Assembly: GCF_001679725.1 (NCBI RefSeq) | Contig: NZ_CP016282.1 | Coordinates: forward strand, 3,968,001 to 4,032,000 | Reading direction: 5' to 3' | DNA: 64,000 bases | Source: Cryobacterium arcticum | Lineage (GTDB): Bacteria > Actinomycetota > Actinomycetes > Actinomycetales > Microbacteriaceae | In this document: positions 33,974-43,291 of the stretch, piece after piece | Numbering within the stretch: position 1 is the first letter of the stretch | How the letters are laid out: each line of letters opens with the position of its first letter | Translations under genes and position numbers: made by a program | Notes under the pieces: generated by a model | The model's database searches: none | The model's input: only the letters and a program-made list of their open reading frames with translations | Told to the model about the DNA's origin: nothing

Positions 33974-34921
33974 GTGACCACTCAACCCGCACGCCGGATG
34001 CTGCTCGACACCGCCGCCCTCTATTTCCGTGCCTTCCACGGGGTGCCCGACACCGTTGTCGCGCCGGGCGGCGAGCCCGTGAACGCCGTGCGCGGGTTGC
34101 TCGACATGATCGCCCGGCTCACCACCGAATTCCGGCCCACCGAGATCGTGGCGTGCTGGGACGACGACTGGCGCCCGCAGTGGCGGGTCGATCTGATCCC
34201 CACCTACAAGACCCACCGGGTGGCCGCCGAACCGGCGACGGATGCCGACACCGCGATCGAGACCGTGCCCGACCTGCTCAGCCCGCAGGTGCCGGTCATC
34301 CGTGAGGTGCTCGCCGCTCTCGGCATCCCGGTGGTCGGCGCCGCGCACCACGAGGCCGACGACGTGATCGGTACCCTGGCCTCGCACTCCGACATCCCGG
34401 TGGATGTGGTCACCGGAGACCGCGACCTGTTCCAGCTCGTCGACGACAGCCGTGACGTGCGGGTGATCTACACCGGCCGTGGCATGGCCCGGCTGGAGAT
34501 CCTCACGGATGCGTCGTTGACGGCCAAGACCGGGGTCACCCCGGCGCAGTACGCGGACTTCGCGGCCATGCGCGGCGACGCCTCCGATGGGCTGCCCGGT
34601 GTGGCCGGGGTGGGCGAGAAGACCGCGGCGACGCTACTGGCCGAGTTCGGCGACCTCGACGGCATCGTCGCGGCCGCGGCCGATCCCGACGTGAAGCTCA
34701 GCGCGTCCGTGCGGGCGAAGATCGTGGCTGCCGCCGACTACCTGCTCGTGGCGCCGAAGGTGGTGAATGTGGTGCGCGACCTGCAGCTGCCGGCGTTCGA
34801 CGCCCGCATCCGCCCGGCAACGCCCGAGCAGCTGGCCGACCTCGAGCGCCTCGACACCCGCTGGGGCCTGGGTTCCTCCCTCACCCGAGCCCAAGAGGCC
34901 CTCGCCGCCCGCGAACTCTGA
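33974..34921 (+). CDS. 5'-3' exonuclease (PolI-N/flap type)
   Basis: A 315-residue stand-alone 5' nuclease. The metal-site residues are present: D12 ('LLDTAALYFRAF'), D63-65, 'EADD' (127-130) and 'TGDRD' (147-151). The helix-hairpin-helix region 'GDASDGLPGVAGVGEKTA' (201-218) binds the DNA duplex. It processes flaps or RNA primers beside DNA polymerase I. GTG 33974 is preferred; ATG 33998 is the alternative. It is a single gene, divergent from the surface-protein gene. Confidence 0.92.
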   Translation: MTTQPARRMLLDTAALYFRAFHGVPDTVVAPGGEPVNAVRGLLDMIARLTTEFRPTEIVACWDDDWRPQWRVDLIPTYKTHRVAAEPATDADTAIETVPDLLSPQVPVIREVLAALGIPVVGAAHHEADDVIGTLASHSDIPVDVVTGDRDLFQLVDDSRDVRVIYTGRGMARLEILTDASLTAKTGVTPAQYADFAAMRGDASDGLPGVAGVGEKTAATLLAEFGDLDGIVAAAADPDVKLSASVRAKIVAAADYLLVAPKVVNVVRDLQLPAFDARIRPATPEQLADLERLDTRWGLGSSLTRAQEALAAREL

Positions 34922-35079
34922 CGTGGGCCGGGAGTTCCGGGATTCTCGGGACTTCTCTCGCAGTTCGCGGAGGTGTCGAAGGCCCTGGGCGAGAAGGAAT
35001 TCCGGCCGAGCGTTCACGGCGGTGGCCTAGGGTTCTCTACACGGCAGATGTGCGGTTCCTGCCGTCGGGAGGACACACG

Positions 35080-35952
35080 ATGACCACCAGAACGAGCGCA
35101 TCGGCCCTCGCTGCCGCGCCTGAACACCTCGGTCTCGGCCTTCCCGATCGGGTCGACGACTTCGCCCGGTTGCTGCAGAACCCGTCGTTCAGCGACGTTC
35201 GGGACGACGGGCAGGCCTGGCTGCAGCGCTGTTATGCAGAAATCGTGCCGCTGGTGCTGCCCGCGGCGCTGCACTCTGTCGAGTCCGGTGAGCCGCTTCC
35301 GGCCGAGTGCCTGCGCGCTCTGCGCGCGGTGGCGGCGGGGTCGGCCAGCGACACGGATGTGCAGTTGTCGGTGATCCTCCGCGGGGCGTTGCCGGCGCTG
35401 CGCGTGTTCGCCGCCTTCATGCATGAGACCGCGCCGGCCGATCCCCGCCAGACCGTGCTCGCCATGGCCAGGGCCACCCGAGTAGCCCACGAACTGGGCA
35501 GCTGCTGGGTGGAGGCGTGGAGCGACGCTCGCGCGACCAAGGGACACCTTGTGCCCGAGCCGGCGCCGGCATCGACACCCACTCCAGTGCCGGCGGCATC
35601 CGTCACCGGCCCGCCGCGCGCATCCGTCACGGCTCTCGACGGCGGTTCGATCGAACTGGTAGCAGCCGACCCCGACCTCAGCGACGCCGAAGCGCGGATG
35701 CTGACCCTCGCCGCCTACGGGCACTCGAACGACCACATCGCCCGGGCCACCAGCTACAGCCGCCAGGCCGTGGGCTGGCACCTGTCCCGCATCATGCGGG
35801 CCTGGAAGACGCCCAACCGCACGGCGCTGGTGGCGCTGGCGTTCGTGAAAGGGGTGCTCGTAGCGCGATCCGCGCCCCGAGCACCCCGGGCTCTGCCGGC
35901 GTCAGATCAGGCGGGAACCCGGAAGTCGCTGTCGCAGCCGACCTCGTCCTGA
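35080..35952 (+). CDS. LuxR-type HTH protein
   Basis: A 290-residue protein from ATG 35080 (GGGAGGACAC ribosome site). The N-terminal 170 residues are helical without a recognised sensor family. A Pro/Ala linker (about 170-190) leads to a LuxR-like helix-turn-helix (about 200-262, 'LSDAEARMLTLAAYGHSNDHIARATSYSRQAVGWHLSRIMRAW'). The C-terminus overlaps the convergent secreted-protein gene by 46 bases, so the two could affect each other by transcriptional interference. Its targets are unknown. Confidence 0.8.
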   Translation: MTTRTSASALAAAPEHLGLGLPDRVDDFARLLQNPSFSDVRDDGQAWLQRCYAEIVPLVLPAALHSVESGEPLPAECLRALRAVAAGSASDTDVQLSVILRGALPALRVFAAFMHETAPADPRQTVLAMARATRVAHELGSCWVEAWSDARATKGHLVPEPAPASTPTPVPAASVTGPPRASVTALDGGSIELVAADPDLSDAEARMLTLAAYGHSNDHIARATSYSRQAVGWHLSRIMRAWKTPNRTALVALAFVKGVLVARSAPRAPRALPASDQAGTRKSLSQPTSS

Positions 35953-36626
35953 CCCTTCTCGGTGTAACCGGTGGGCACCGTGCGGTGCACGTCATCGATG
36001 TAGTACGCCTTGGTGCCGGTCCAGCGCGGTCCCCAGCGCGCCCCGTTGTCCCACGTGTCGACATCCACGCGGATGCGTCCGGTCTGCTCGGCGAACCCGG
36101 TCCCGAGCGTGACGGCGGTCTTCCGGCCCGGATTGGCGGTCACCGTATCGCGGCGTTCGCTGGTGGTGGTGCGGGTCTGCGAGTACTCAGCGCCGCCCTC
36201 GATGGTGAGCACGTCCTTGATCTCCAGGCTCACACCGCCGCCGGACTTCCACGTCTCGGCGAAGGAACGCACATCGCCGACCTGTGAGCTGATCGCGGTG
36301 GTGGTTCCCTCGTTGCAGTTGCTGACCGGTTCGCCGTAGCGCAACCAGTCGACGCGCTCTCCGGATTCGCTCTGCACCTCGAAGGTGCAGTCGCCGGTTA
36401 TCCCGCTCGTGTACATGCCGGCGTCGCCGTTGCAGACGCGGTTGAGGTTGTCGGGGCCGAATCGGTCATCGGCCGAGGCCGCGGTGGCGGGAACCAGGGC
36501 GCCGGCCAGCACCAGCCCGGCGATGCCCGCGGCGGCGGCGAGGCGGCGGCGGCCCTTCGTCGGGGTGTGCGTCGACGAGCGTGCCGGGGAATGCGTCGGT
36601 GTCATCGTGTTCGTGTCGGTGTGCAT
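35907..36626 (-). CDS. Secreted protein, possible aerolysin-like pore former
   Basis: A 239-residue protein from ATG 36626 (AGGA eight bases before). An N-terminal signal contains 'KGRRRLAAAAGIAGLVLAG' (Tat- or Sec-like), with cleavage after 'ATAASA'. The mature part has four Cys, probably two disulfides. A central stretch of alternating small/polar and hydrophobic residues ('SGGGVSLEIKDVLTIEGGAEYSQTRTTTSERRDTV') is what the insertion hairpin of aerolysin/ETX-MTX2 proteins looks like. That family call is a hypothesis from pattern only. The start region is Thr/Pro/Ser-rich. Confidence 0.68.
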   Translation of the reverse strand: MHTDTNTMTPTHSPARSSTHTPTKGRRRLAAAAGIAGLVLAGALVPATAASADDRFGPDNLNRVCNGDAGMYTSGITGDCTFEVQSESGERVDWLRYGEPVSNCNEGTTTAISSQVGDVRSFAETWKSGGGVSLEIKDVLTIEGGAEYSQTRTTTSERRDTVTANPGRKTAVTLGTGFAEQTGRIRVDVDTWDNGARWGPRWTGTKAYYIDDVHRTVPTGYTEKGQDEVGCDSDFRVPA

Positions 36627-36950
36627 GACGTGTCCTAACCAATTCGATGTGCGGTCGCTCCCCGGAACTGGTTCATCGCTTCCCGGGAACGGGAATGACT
36701 CTTCTACCTCGGCGGCGCTCACGCCAGAAGATCGGCCAGCTGTTAGTCGACCGACTCACGACTACCCCCATCCGGCGCCTCAGCCGCTACCCTCCCCCTC
36801 GCGAGACACTGCGGGAGACATATCGGGAGCGTCTCAAAAACCCTCTACGGTGCCGCAACAGCGGCACCGGTTGGCTGGTGTGTACCGGCGTTGTGAACGC
36901 CACTTCCCAACGCCACCTCCCAACAGCACTGCTCAACAGAAGGACACCCC
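36627..36950. promoter_or_regulatory. Divergent control region before the MacAB-like operon
   Basis: These 324 bases hold no gene I can support. A 9-bp hairpin (36848-36856 with 36861-36869, loop AACA) and a dyad GGCGTT-GTG-AACGCC (36887-36901) lie 50-100 bases before the lipoprotein start; the dyad could be an operator. Several repeated CCCAACGCCACC-like units follow. Confidence 0.4.
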
Positions 36951-37442
36951 ATGAAACTGCTCCTCACCCCTCTGTCCCGTTCTCTGGCCGGCCTCGCGGC
37001 CACGGCAGCGATCCTGGTTACCCTCGCGGGATGCGCCGCGCCGGCCGAAACCAGCGGTCCCACCAGCGCATCCGGTGGGGACGGCGCATCGGTCAGCGAT
37101 GCGGAGTTCCAGGCCGCCCGTGACGCCTACGACCTCAAGCTCGCGCAGTGCCTGCGCGACAAGGGGTTGGACGTCAAGGATCCGCAGCCCGGTCAGGGAA
37201 TCCAGGAGAGCAGCCCCGAGATCAACGAGGCCGCCTCCACCTGCATGCGCGAGATCGGCGATCCGCCCGTCCCCGCAACGACGATGAGCGACGCCGAAGT
37301 CCTCAGCATGTACCTCAAGTGGGCGGACTGCTTCCGTGAGGTCGGGTTCGATGTTGCTGAGCCCGTCAGCGGCCAGGCCTTCGTCGTGCCCGAAGATGCC
37401 TCCGCCGAGGTCACGGCAGCCTGCACGGATCCGACGCTGTGA
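36951..37442 (+). CDS. Lipoprotein at the head of the efflux operon
   Basis: A 163-residue lipoprotein (signal 1-27, lipobox 'LAGC' with C28). The mature part is acidic with four Cys ('QCLRDKGLDVKDPQP', 'STCMREIG', 'DCFREVGFDV', 'AACTDP') and a repeated C-x3-x-G-DV pattern, suggesting two similar halves. This type occurs before MacAB-like operons in Actinobacteria. It may sense or hand over the substrate. It overlaps the adaptor gene by 4 bases. Confidence 0.82.
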   Translation: MKLLLTPLSRSLAGLAATAAILVTLAGCAAPAETSGPTSASGGDGASVSDAEFQAARDAYDLKLAQCLRDKGLDVKDPQPGQGIQESSPEINEAASTCMREIGDPPVPATTMSDAEVLSMYLKWADCFREVGFDVAEPVSGQAFVVPEDASAEVTAACTDPTL

Positions 37443-38563
37443 ACGACTCGTCCGATGCTGAGGGCACTCCTGTGCCGCACGAGCCGGTGACGACTCGCCG
37501 CGGCAGGCGCCGCTGGGGAATTGCAAGCGCCGGCGTCACCCTCGCGGCCCTTATCGCCGGATACGCCGTCTGGGCTCCCGGCCAGGAGGAACCAGCTCCT
37601 CCACCGCTCACGGTGTCCACGGCAGAGGTCACCACCGGTAGCGTCGCATCCGAGACGAAGGTCGCCGGCACCGTGCAGTACGCAAGCACTGTGCCGATCA
37701 CGTCCGGACTGGCCGGGGTGGTCACGGAACTGCCCGCTCCGGGTACGACTCTCAGCGTCGGTGCGGTCGTCTACCGAGTGGATACCCGGCCGGTCATCAT
37801 GCTCTCCGGGACCGTGCCGGCTTGGCGCGACTTCTCCTCGGATATGTCCGACGGGGAGGACGTGCGCCAGTTGGAGCAGAACCTCCGCACCCTGGGTGTC
37901 TTCAGCGGCGAACCGGACAACCGTTTCACCTGGGACACCACCGTCGCCATCCGCGCCTGGCAGAAGTCCCTCGGCGTGGAGCGCACCGGCACGCTGGAGC
38001 GGTCCATGATCCTGATCTCGGACCAGGATCTGCGGGTCGACGCCGTCGACAGCCGCGTCGGCGCGCAGGTGGACGCCGGTTCCTCGCTGTACCGGGCCAC
38101 CAGCCGGCAACTGGTCGTCGAGGTCAACGTCAAGTCGTCCGACCGGCAGGTGGCCGTCGTCGGGGGCACCGTCACCGTGTCCCTGCCGACCGGGGTGACC
38201 GCCGACGGCCTCGTCGAGTCCGTCGCCGCGCCGGTGAACAAGCCGGATGCCGACGGCTCGGGCAGCAGCATCGTCGTGCCCGTGCGCATCACGGTGGCCG
38301 ATCAGCCCGCGGTGGCCGACCTGGCCCTGTCCGGTGTCACCGTGAGCTTTGCCGGCGCGGTGACAGACGATGTGCTCACGGTTCCGGTGGATGCCCTCGT
38401 TCCGATCAGCGACACCCAGTTCGCCGTCGAGCTGCCCCGCAAGAATCCCGAAGCCGAACGCACGCTCATCCCCGTCACGGTGGGCGCGTTCGCATCGGGG
38501 CTGGTGGAAATCTCCGGCGCGAAGATCGTCGCCGGGCTGTCCGTCGTGGTGCCAGCGCGATGA
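37439..38563 (+). CDS. Membrane-fusion-type adaptor with peptidoglycan-binding domain
   Basis: A 374-residue adaptor. GTG 37439 overlaps the lipoprotein stop. One membrane segment (about 27-46) anchors an extracytoplasmic part with a MacA-like barrel, an inserted PG_binding_1 domain (about 139-187, 'DVRQLEQNLRTLGVFSG', 'TVAIRAWQKSLGVERTGTL') and a C-terminal beta-barrel. In Gram-positives such adaptors link an ABC exporter to the wall. It is co-operonic with the ATPase and permease. Confidence 0.88.
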   Translation: MNDSSDAEGTPVPHEPVTTRRGRRRWGIASAGVTLAALIAGYAVWAPGQEEPAPPPLTVSTAEVTTGSVASETKVAGTVQYASTVPITSGLAGVVTELPAPGTTLSVGAVVYRVDTRPVIMLSGTVPAWRDFSSDMSDGEDVRQLEQNLRTLGVFSGEPDNRFTWDTTVAIRAWQKSLGVERTGTLERSMILISDQDLRVDAVDSRVGAQVDAGSSLYRATSRQLVVEVNVKSSDRQVAVVGGTVTVSLPTGVTADGLVESVAAPVNKPDADGSGSSIVVPVRITVADQPAVADLALSGVTVSFAGAVTDDVLTVPVDALVPISDTQFAVELPRKNPEAERTLIPVTVGAFASGLVEISGAKIVAGLSVVVPAR

Positions 38564-39249
38564 CGGCGCTGATCCAGCTCACGGATGTGGTTCGCAGCTA
38601 CGGTTCCCCACCCGTCACGGCCCTCGCGGGCGTGAGCCTGACCATTGATGAGGGTGAGTTCGTCGCCATCGTCGGGGCCAGCGGGTCGGGCAAGTCGACG
38701 CTGCTCAACCTCATCGGCACCCTTGACCGGCCCACCGCGGGCAGCATCCGTATCGGCGGCCTGGACACCGGCACCCTCTCCGACGCCGAGCTTTCCGCGC
38801 TGCGCTCGCGGCGCATCGGGTTCGTCTTCCAACAGTTCCACCTGCGGGACGGAGTCACCGCTCTGGAGAATGTCGCCGATGGCCTCCTCTATACGGGCAC
38901 CCCTCGCGCAGAACGCCGGGAGCGCGCCCGCATTGCACTCGACCGGGTGGGGTTGAGCCACCGGCTCACGCATCTGCCGCACCAGCTGTCCGGCGGTGAA
39001 CGGCAACGCGTGGCGATCGCCCGAGCGGTGATCGGCGATCCGCCGCTCCTGCTGGCCGACGAGCCCACCGGCAACCTCGACTCCGGTTCCGGCGAGAGCA
39101 TCGTTGAGCTCCTGCATTCCCTTCACGCCCTGGGCACCAGCATCGTCGTGATCACCCATGACGTGGCTCTCGCGGCTCGCCTGCCTCGACGGGTAGCGAT
39201 CCGCGATGGCGTTGTCCTTTCCGATTCCAGTTCTGGAGCCCTCGTATGA
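38560..39249 (+). CDS. MacB/LolD-type ABC ATPase
   Basis: A 229-residue ATPase with Walker A G39-A-S-G-S-G-K-S46, signature '[14 protein letters not shown]' (about 137-150) and Walker B '[12 protein letters not shown]'. The last is typical of the MacB/LolD/FtsE group that works with FtsX-like permeases. ATG 38560 overlaps the adaptor stop as ATGA, and the stop overlaps the permease start the same way. Confidence 0.93.
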   Translation: MTALIQLTDVVRSYGSPPVTALAGVSLTIDEGEFVAIVGASGSGKSTLLNLIGTLDRPTAGSIRIGGLDTGTLSDAELSALRSRRIGFVFQQFHLRDGVTALENVADGLLYTGTPRAERRERARIALDRVGLSHRLTHLPHQLSGGERQRVAIARAVIGDPPLLLADEPTGNLDSGSGESIVELLHSLHALGTSIVVITHDVALAARLPRRVAIRDGVVLSDSSSGALV

Positions 39250-40472
39250 GCGCGTCACGCCTTCGCCGGTCCACCCACCAACCGCCGGCCACCGCCCCCT
39301 CCCGGCTGCGCCCGGACGACCTGCTCGCCCTCGGCTCGTCAGGGCTGCGCGCCAAGCCGGCGCGCGCCATCCTCTCGGCGTTGGGGATCGCCATCGGTGT
39401 CGCCGCCATGGTGGCCGTTCTCGGCATCTCCGCCTCCAGCCAGGCGGGCCTGAACGCCCGGCTCGCCGCCCTCGGCACCAACCTTTTGACCGCCACCGTC
39501 GCCCCTCCGTCGTCGGGCGACCCGATCCCGCTGCCAGTGAATGCCACCGACCGCCTCGCCCGGCTGCCCGGCATCGAGGACACCTCCGCTATCGCCGATC
39601 TGCCGGACGTGCACGTGTACCGCAGCTCGTACAGCGATCCCGACCGCACCGGCGGGCTCACGGTCACCGCCGCCGAACTGAATCTTCTCGACACCGTCGC
39701 CGGCAGCGTGCGGGCCGGGGGCTGGTTGAATCGCACCACCGCCGCGTTCCCCACCACGGTGCTGGGCGCCACCGCGGCCATGCGTCTCGGCGTCACCGAA
39801 CCCGGCACTCTCGTCTGGCTCGGTGGGCAGAACGCCATGGTCGTCGGCATCCTCGATCCCGTTCCGCTCGCGCCCGAGCTGGATGTCGCAGCCCTCATCG
39901 GCGTACCGGTCGCCACTGTCGAGCACGCGTTTGCGGGCAACCCCACGAAGCTCTACCAACGAGTGGATGACTCCGCCGTCGAGCAGGTGCGCACGCTCAT
40001 CGGCCCTGCGGTGCAACCGGCCGCCCCGGCGGCCGTGGCGGTGTCACGTCCCTCGGATGCCCTCGCCGCCATAAACGCCGTCGACGAGAGCTTCACCGGC
40101 ATGCTGGTCGGCATCGGCTCGATTGCGCTGCTCGTGGGCGCCATCGGGGTGGCCAACACCATGGTCATCTCGGTCATCGAACGACGACGTGAGATCGGCC
40201 TCCGGCGTGCCCTCGGCGCCACCCGCCGTCACATCAGGCTGCAGTTCCTCACCGAAGCCCTCGTGCTTTCCGCGATGGGCGGGGTCGCCGGCGCCGGAAT
40301 CGGGTACCTCGTGACCTGGGGTGTCGCCCTGGCGAGCGGCTGGCCACCGGTCGTGCCGCCGCTGGTGCTGATCGTCGGTGCCGCATCCACTCTCGTGGTC
40401 GGTGCCGTCGCGGGGCTCTACCCGGCCATCCGTGCTGCCCGAACCCCGCCGACGGCCGCTCTGAACAGCTGA
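39246..40472 (+). CDS. FtsX/MacB-type ABC permease
   Basis: A 408-residue permease: an N-terminal membrane segment (about 38-62), a MacB-type extracytoplasmic domain (about 65-275) and three C-terminal membrane segments within an FtsX domain ('ANTMVISVIERRREIGLRRALGATRRHI' is the coupling region). It is the last of the four-gene operon 36951-40472 (lipoprotein, adaptor, ATPase, permease), all with 4-base overlaps. The probable role is export of a peptide, antibiotic or lipid. Confidence 0.92.
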   Translation: MSASRLRRSTHQPPATAPSRLRPDDLLALGSSGLRAKPARAILSALGIAIGVAAMVAVLGISASSQAGLNARLAALGTNLLTATVAPPSSGDPIPLPVNATDRLARLPGIEDTSAIADLPDVHVYRSSYSDPDRTGGLTVTAAELNLLDTVAGSVRAGGWLNRTTAAFPTTVLGATAAMRLGVTEPGTLVWLGGQNAMVVGILDPVPLAPELDVAALIGVPVATVEHAFAGNPTKLYQRVDDSAVEQVRTLIGPAVQPAAPAAVAVSRPSDALAAINAVDESFTGMLVGIGSIALLVGAIGVANTMVISVIERRREIGLRRALGATRRHIRLQFLTEALVLSAMGGVAGAGIGYLVTWGVALASGWPPVVPPLVLIVGAASTLVVGAVAGLYPAIRAARTPPTAALNS

Positions 40473-40522
40473 CCCACCCTCCCCCTGGGCCTGACGAGAC
40501 GGGGTTCCGTACACTCGGATGC

Positions 40523-41815
40523 ATGTCCCCGATGAACGCAGAGTACGAGATCCGTCGGTTCGAGCCGGCAGCACCCGGCGAGCCCGGATACCCCGAAGCG
40601 ACAGCCTGGGATAGCGCGGTGTCGTTCGGCTTCCATGAGGAGCGCAGCACCGACGAGCGCGTTCAGGAGTCCATCGCCAGGAGCCGTGTGGACGGCGCCG
40701 TCTATACGGGGGCCTACCAAACCGGGCAGCCGGCCCCGTATTCGCTGGGCAGCGAGGTACCGGTGGCCACGTTCGGGTCCCAGCCGAGCACACTCAACAT
40801 CGGCTTCGGCCGGTTGCTGGATGCGCATCTGATCACCGGCGTGACGGTGCGCACGTCGCACCGGCGTCGCGGGCTGCTCCGCCGCATGATGACCGAGGAC
40901 CTCACCCTGGCCAAGGGCAACGGCATCGCGATCGCCGCACTTACCGCGTCGGAAGCCTCGATCTACGGTCGGTTCGGCTTCGGCGTGGCCACCGCGGAGC
41001 AGAGCATCACGGTCGACACCTCCGCGAAGTTCCAGCTCAACCACACTCCGGTGGGAACCGTGGAGGTCGCCGACCCCAAGGTGCTCCTCGAGCTGGCCCC
41101 GCAGGTCTTCGCCCGACTGCACAACGAACAGCCGGGATCCATCGGTCGGCAGGAGTTCTACCGTCAGCTGGCCGCCGGGGCGTCGAGCCGCGAGGGCGGC
41201 CCCGACGCCAAGGTGAAGGCGGCGCTGCACTATGCGCTTGATGGCACAGTCGACGGCTACGTGTCCTACCGATTCGGCGGCTGGGACAAGACGCCGGCAA
41301 CCATGGAGATCGTTGACCTGGTGGCGGCGACCCCGGCCGCCTACCTGGAGCTCTGGCAGTATCTGGCGGCCATCGACCTGGTGGAGCGCGTCACCTGGAA
41401 CGAGGCGCCGGTGGACAACCCGCTCACCTGGGCCCTGACCGACTCGCGCTGCGTCGCCGCGGCCAACCCCCGGGACCTGCTCTGGTTGCGTATCCTCGAT
41501 GTGCGCCAGGCGCTGGAAGCGCGCGCCTTCGCCGCCGACGGCACGCTGGTGCTCCGGGTCGCCGATGGCCTGGGGCTCACCGCGGGCACGTTCTCGGTCG
41601 AGGTGCGCGATGGATCCGCACAGGTGAGCGCATCCGCCGCGGCACCCGACCTCGAACTGGACATCACCGCCCTCTCGTCGATCTACCTGGGCGCGGTGAA
41701 CCCGGTCTCGCTGGCGGCGGCGGGCCGGGTGCAGGAGCATACCGAGGGCGCGGCGTTCCTGGCCGCGAGGCTCTTCGCCCTCGAGCGCCCGGCGCACTGC
41801 CTGACGCACTTCTAG
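40523..41815 (+). CDS. eis: Eis-type GNAT N-acetyltransferase with SCP2-like domain
   Basis: A 430-residue protein of the Eis family: an N-terminal GNAT domain ('GVTVRTSHRRRGLLRRMM' acetyl-CoA P-loop, 'TASEASIYGRFGFG'), a central GNAT-like domain and a C-terminal SCP2-like fold. It ends in Phe430, whose carboxylate is the catalytic acid in known Eis enzymes. Eis proteins acetylate amines, including aminoglycosides at several positions; substrate and resistance are not proven here. It is a single gene downstream of the exporter operon. Confidence 0.9.
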   Translation: MSPMNAEYEIRRFEPAAPGEPGYPEATAWDSAVSFGFHEERSTDERVQESIARSRVDGAVYTGAYQTGQPAPYSLGSEVPVATFGSQPSTLNIGFGRLLDAHLITGVTVRTSHRRRGLLRRMMTEDLTLAKGNGIAIAALTASEASIYGRFGFGVATAEQSITVDTSAKFQLNHTPVGTVEVADPKVLLELAPQVFARLHNEQPGSIGRQEFYRQLAAGASSREGGPDAKVKAALHYALDGTVDGYVSYRFGGWDKTPATMEIVDLVAATPAAYLELWQYLAAIDLVERVTWNEAPVDNPLTWALTDSRCVAAANPRDLLWLRILDVRQALEARAFAADGTLVLRVADGLGLTAGTFSVEVRDGSAQVSASAAAPDLELDITALSSIYLGAVNPVSLAAAGRVQEHTEGAAFLAARLFALERPAHCLTHF

Positions 41816-41992
41816 AACGACGCTGCGGCGCTGGTGAGACGGAGAAATCCGGGATTCGTCACGCTTCCACCGCAAGCCTGGAGATACTTCCAGGTTGCTT
41901 GAAATCCCTCTCCTGCTGCATAAGGCTGGTCAGATTCGCCCCATCCGGGCACGCCTGACAATCCGGCCCGAACGCACCAAGAAGAGGACCCC

Positions 41993-43168
41993 GTGAAAGC
42001 ACTTACCTGGCAGAACACTAAAAAGGTCGAGGTCAAGACCGTCGCCGATCCCGTCATCCAGAAGCCCACGGATGTGGTCATCCGCGTCACCTCCGCCGCC
42101 ATCTGCGGCTCAGACCTGCACCTGTTCAACGTGATGGGTCCGTTCCTGGCTCAGGATGACGTGCTCGGCCACGAGACTATGGGTGTCGTGGAGCAGGTGG
42201 GCGGCGATGTCAGCAAGCTGAGCGTGGGCGACCGGGTCGTCATCCCCTTCGTGATCGCGTGCGGCGACTGCTTCATGTGCAACCAGGGCCTCACCTCCCA
42301 GTGCGAGACCACCCAGAACCGCGATTCCGGCACCGGCGCGAGCCTCTACGGATTCAGCGAGCTCTACGGCTCCGTTCCTGGCGGCCAGGCCGAGAAGCTG
42401 CGGGTGCCGTTCGCGGACTTCAACGCCGTGAAGGTGGGCGCCGACCTGCCCGATGAGCGCTACCTCTTCCTCAGCGACATCCTGCCCACCGCCTGGCAGG
42501 GTGTGCAGTACGCGGATGTGCCGGCGGGCGGTACTCTCGCCGTGATCGGCCTCGGTCCGGTCGGCCAGTTCGCCAGCCGCATCGGCCGTCACCTGGGCTT
42601 CCGGGTGCTCGGTGTCGACCCGGTACCGGAGCGCCGTGAAATGGCGGCGCGCTACGGCGTGGAGGTCTTCGACCTCGCCGACGACCTCGTCACCACCCTG
42701 CGCGACGCGACCGATGGCCGCGGCCCCGACTCCGTGGTCGACGCCGTGGGCATGGAAGCGCACGGCAACCCCGGCGCGGCGTTCACCCAGTACGCCGCGG
42801 GACTGCTGCCCGACAAGGTGGCCAAGAAGGTCTTCACCACGGTGGGCGTCGACCGCCTCGCCGCCCTGCACATGGCACTCGACCTCGTGCGTCGCGGTGG
42901 AACCGTCTCGGTGAGCGGCGTGTACTCGGGGGTGGCCGACCCGATGCCCCTGATGAACATGTTCGACAAGCAGATCCAGCTGCGGATGGGCCAGTGCAAC
43001 GTGCAGCGCTGGATCGACGACTTGCTCCCCCTGGTCGAGGACCCCACCGACCCGCTCGGTGTGGAGGACCTCGTCACCCACAAGGTGCCGCTGGACCGGG
43101 CGCCGGAGATGTACGAGACCTTCAGCGCCAAGGACGACGGCTGCATCAAGGTCGTGCTGAAGCCCTAA
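41993..43168 (+). CDS. Zinc-dependent alcohol/formaldehyde dehydrogenase-like protein
   Basis: A 391-residue medium-chain dehydrogenase. Catalytic zinc ligands are C38, H60 and E61 ('GHETMG'); structural zinc cysteines are C90, C93, C96 and C104. The NAD site is 'VIGLGPVGQFASRIG'. The insertion and C-terminus match the glutathione-independent formaldehyde dehydrogenase-like group. GTG 41993 has AAGAGGACC. It stands alone between promoter-like sequence and a very strong terminator. Confidence 0.92.
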   Translation: MKALTWQNTKKVEVKTVADPVIQKPTDVVIRVTSAAICGSDLHLFNVMGPFLAQDDVLGHETMGVVEQVGGDVSKLSVGDRVVIPFVIACGDCFMCNQGLTSQCETTQNRDSGTGASLYGFSELYGSVPGGQAEKLRVPFADFNAVKVGADLPDERYLFLSDILPTAWQGVQYADVPAGGTLAVIGLGPVGQFASRIGRHLGFRVLGVDPVPERREMAARYGVEVFDLADDLVTTLRDATDGRGPDSVVDAVGMEAHGNPGAAFTQYAAGLLPDKVAKKVFTTVGVDRLAALHMALDLVRRGGTVSVSGVYSGVADPMPLMNMFDKQIQLRMGQCNVQRWIDDLLPLVEDPTDPLGVEDLVTHKVPLDRAPEMYETFSAKDDGCIKVVLKP

Positions 43169-43184
43169 CGGAGCGTTTCCCCTC

Positions 43185-43222
43185 ATGCCGAGCGGCCCCG
43201 GATTTCCGGGGCCGCTCGGCAT
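43185..43222 (+). terminator. Very strong terminator after the dehydrogenase
   Basis: A 17-bp perfect stem (43185-43201 with 43206-43222) with a 4-base loop ATTT is followed by TCTGGTT. Confidence 0.9.
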
Positions 43223-43291
43223 TCTGGTTGGCTCGGCACGTTGAGGCGGTCCGGCGCATCCGCTGGGCGCAGGTAATGGAAGGCTGGGAGC

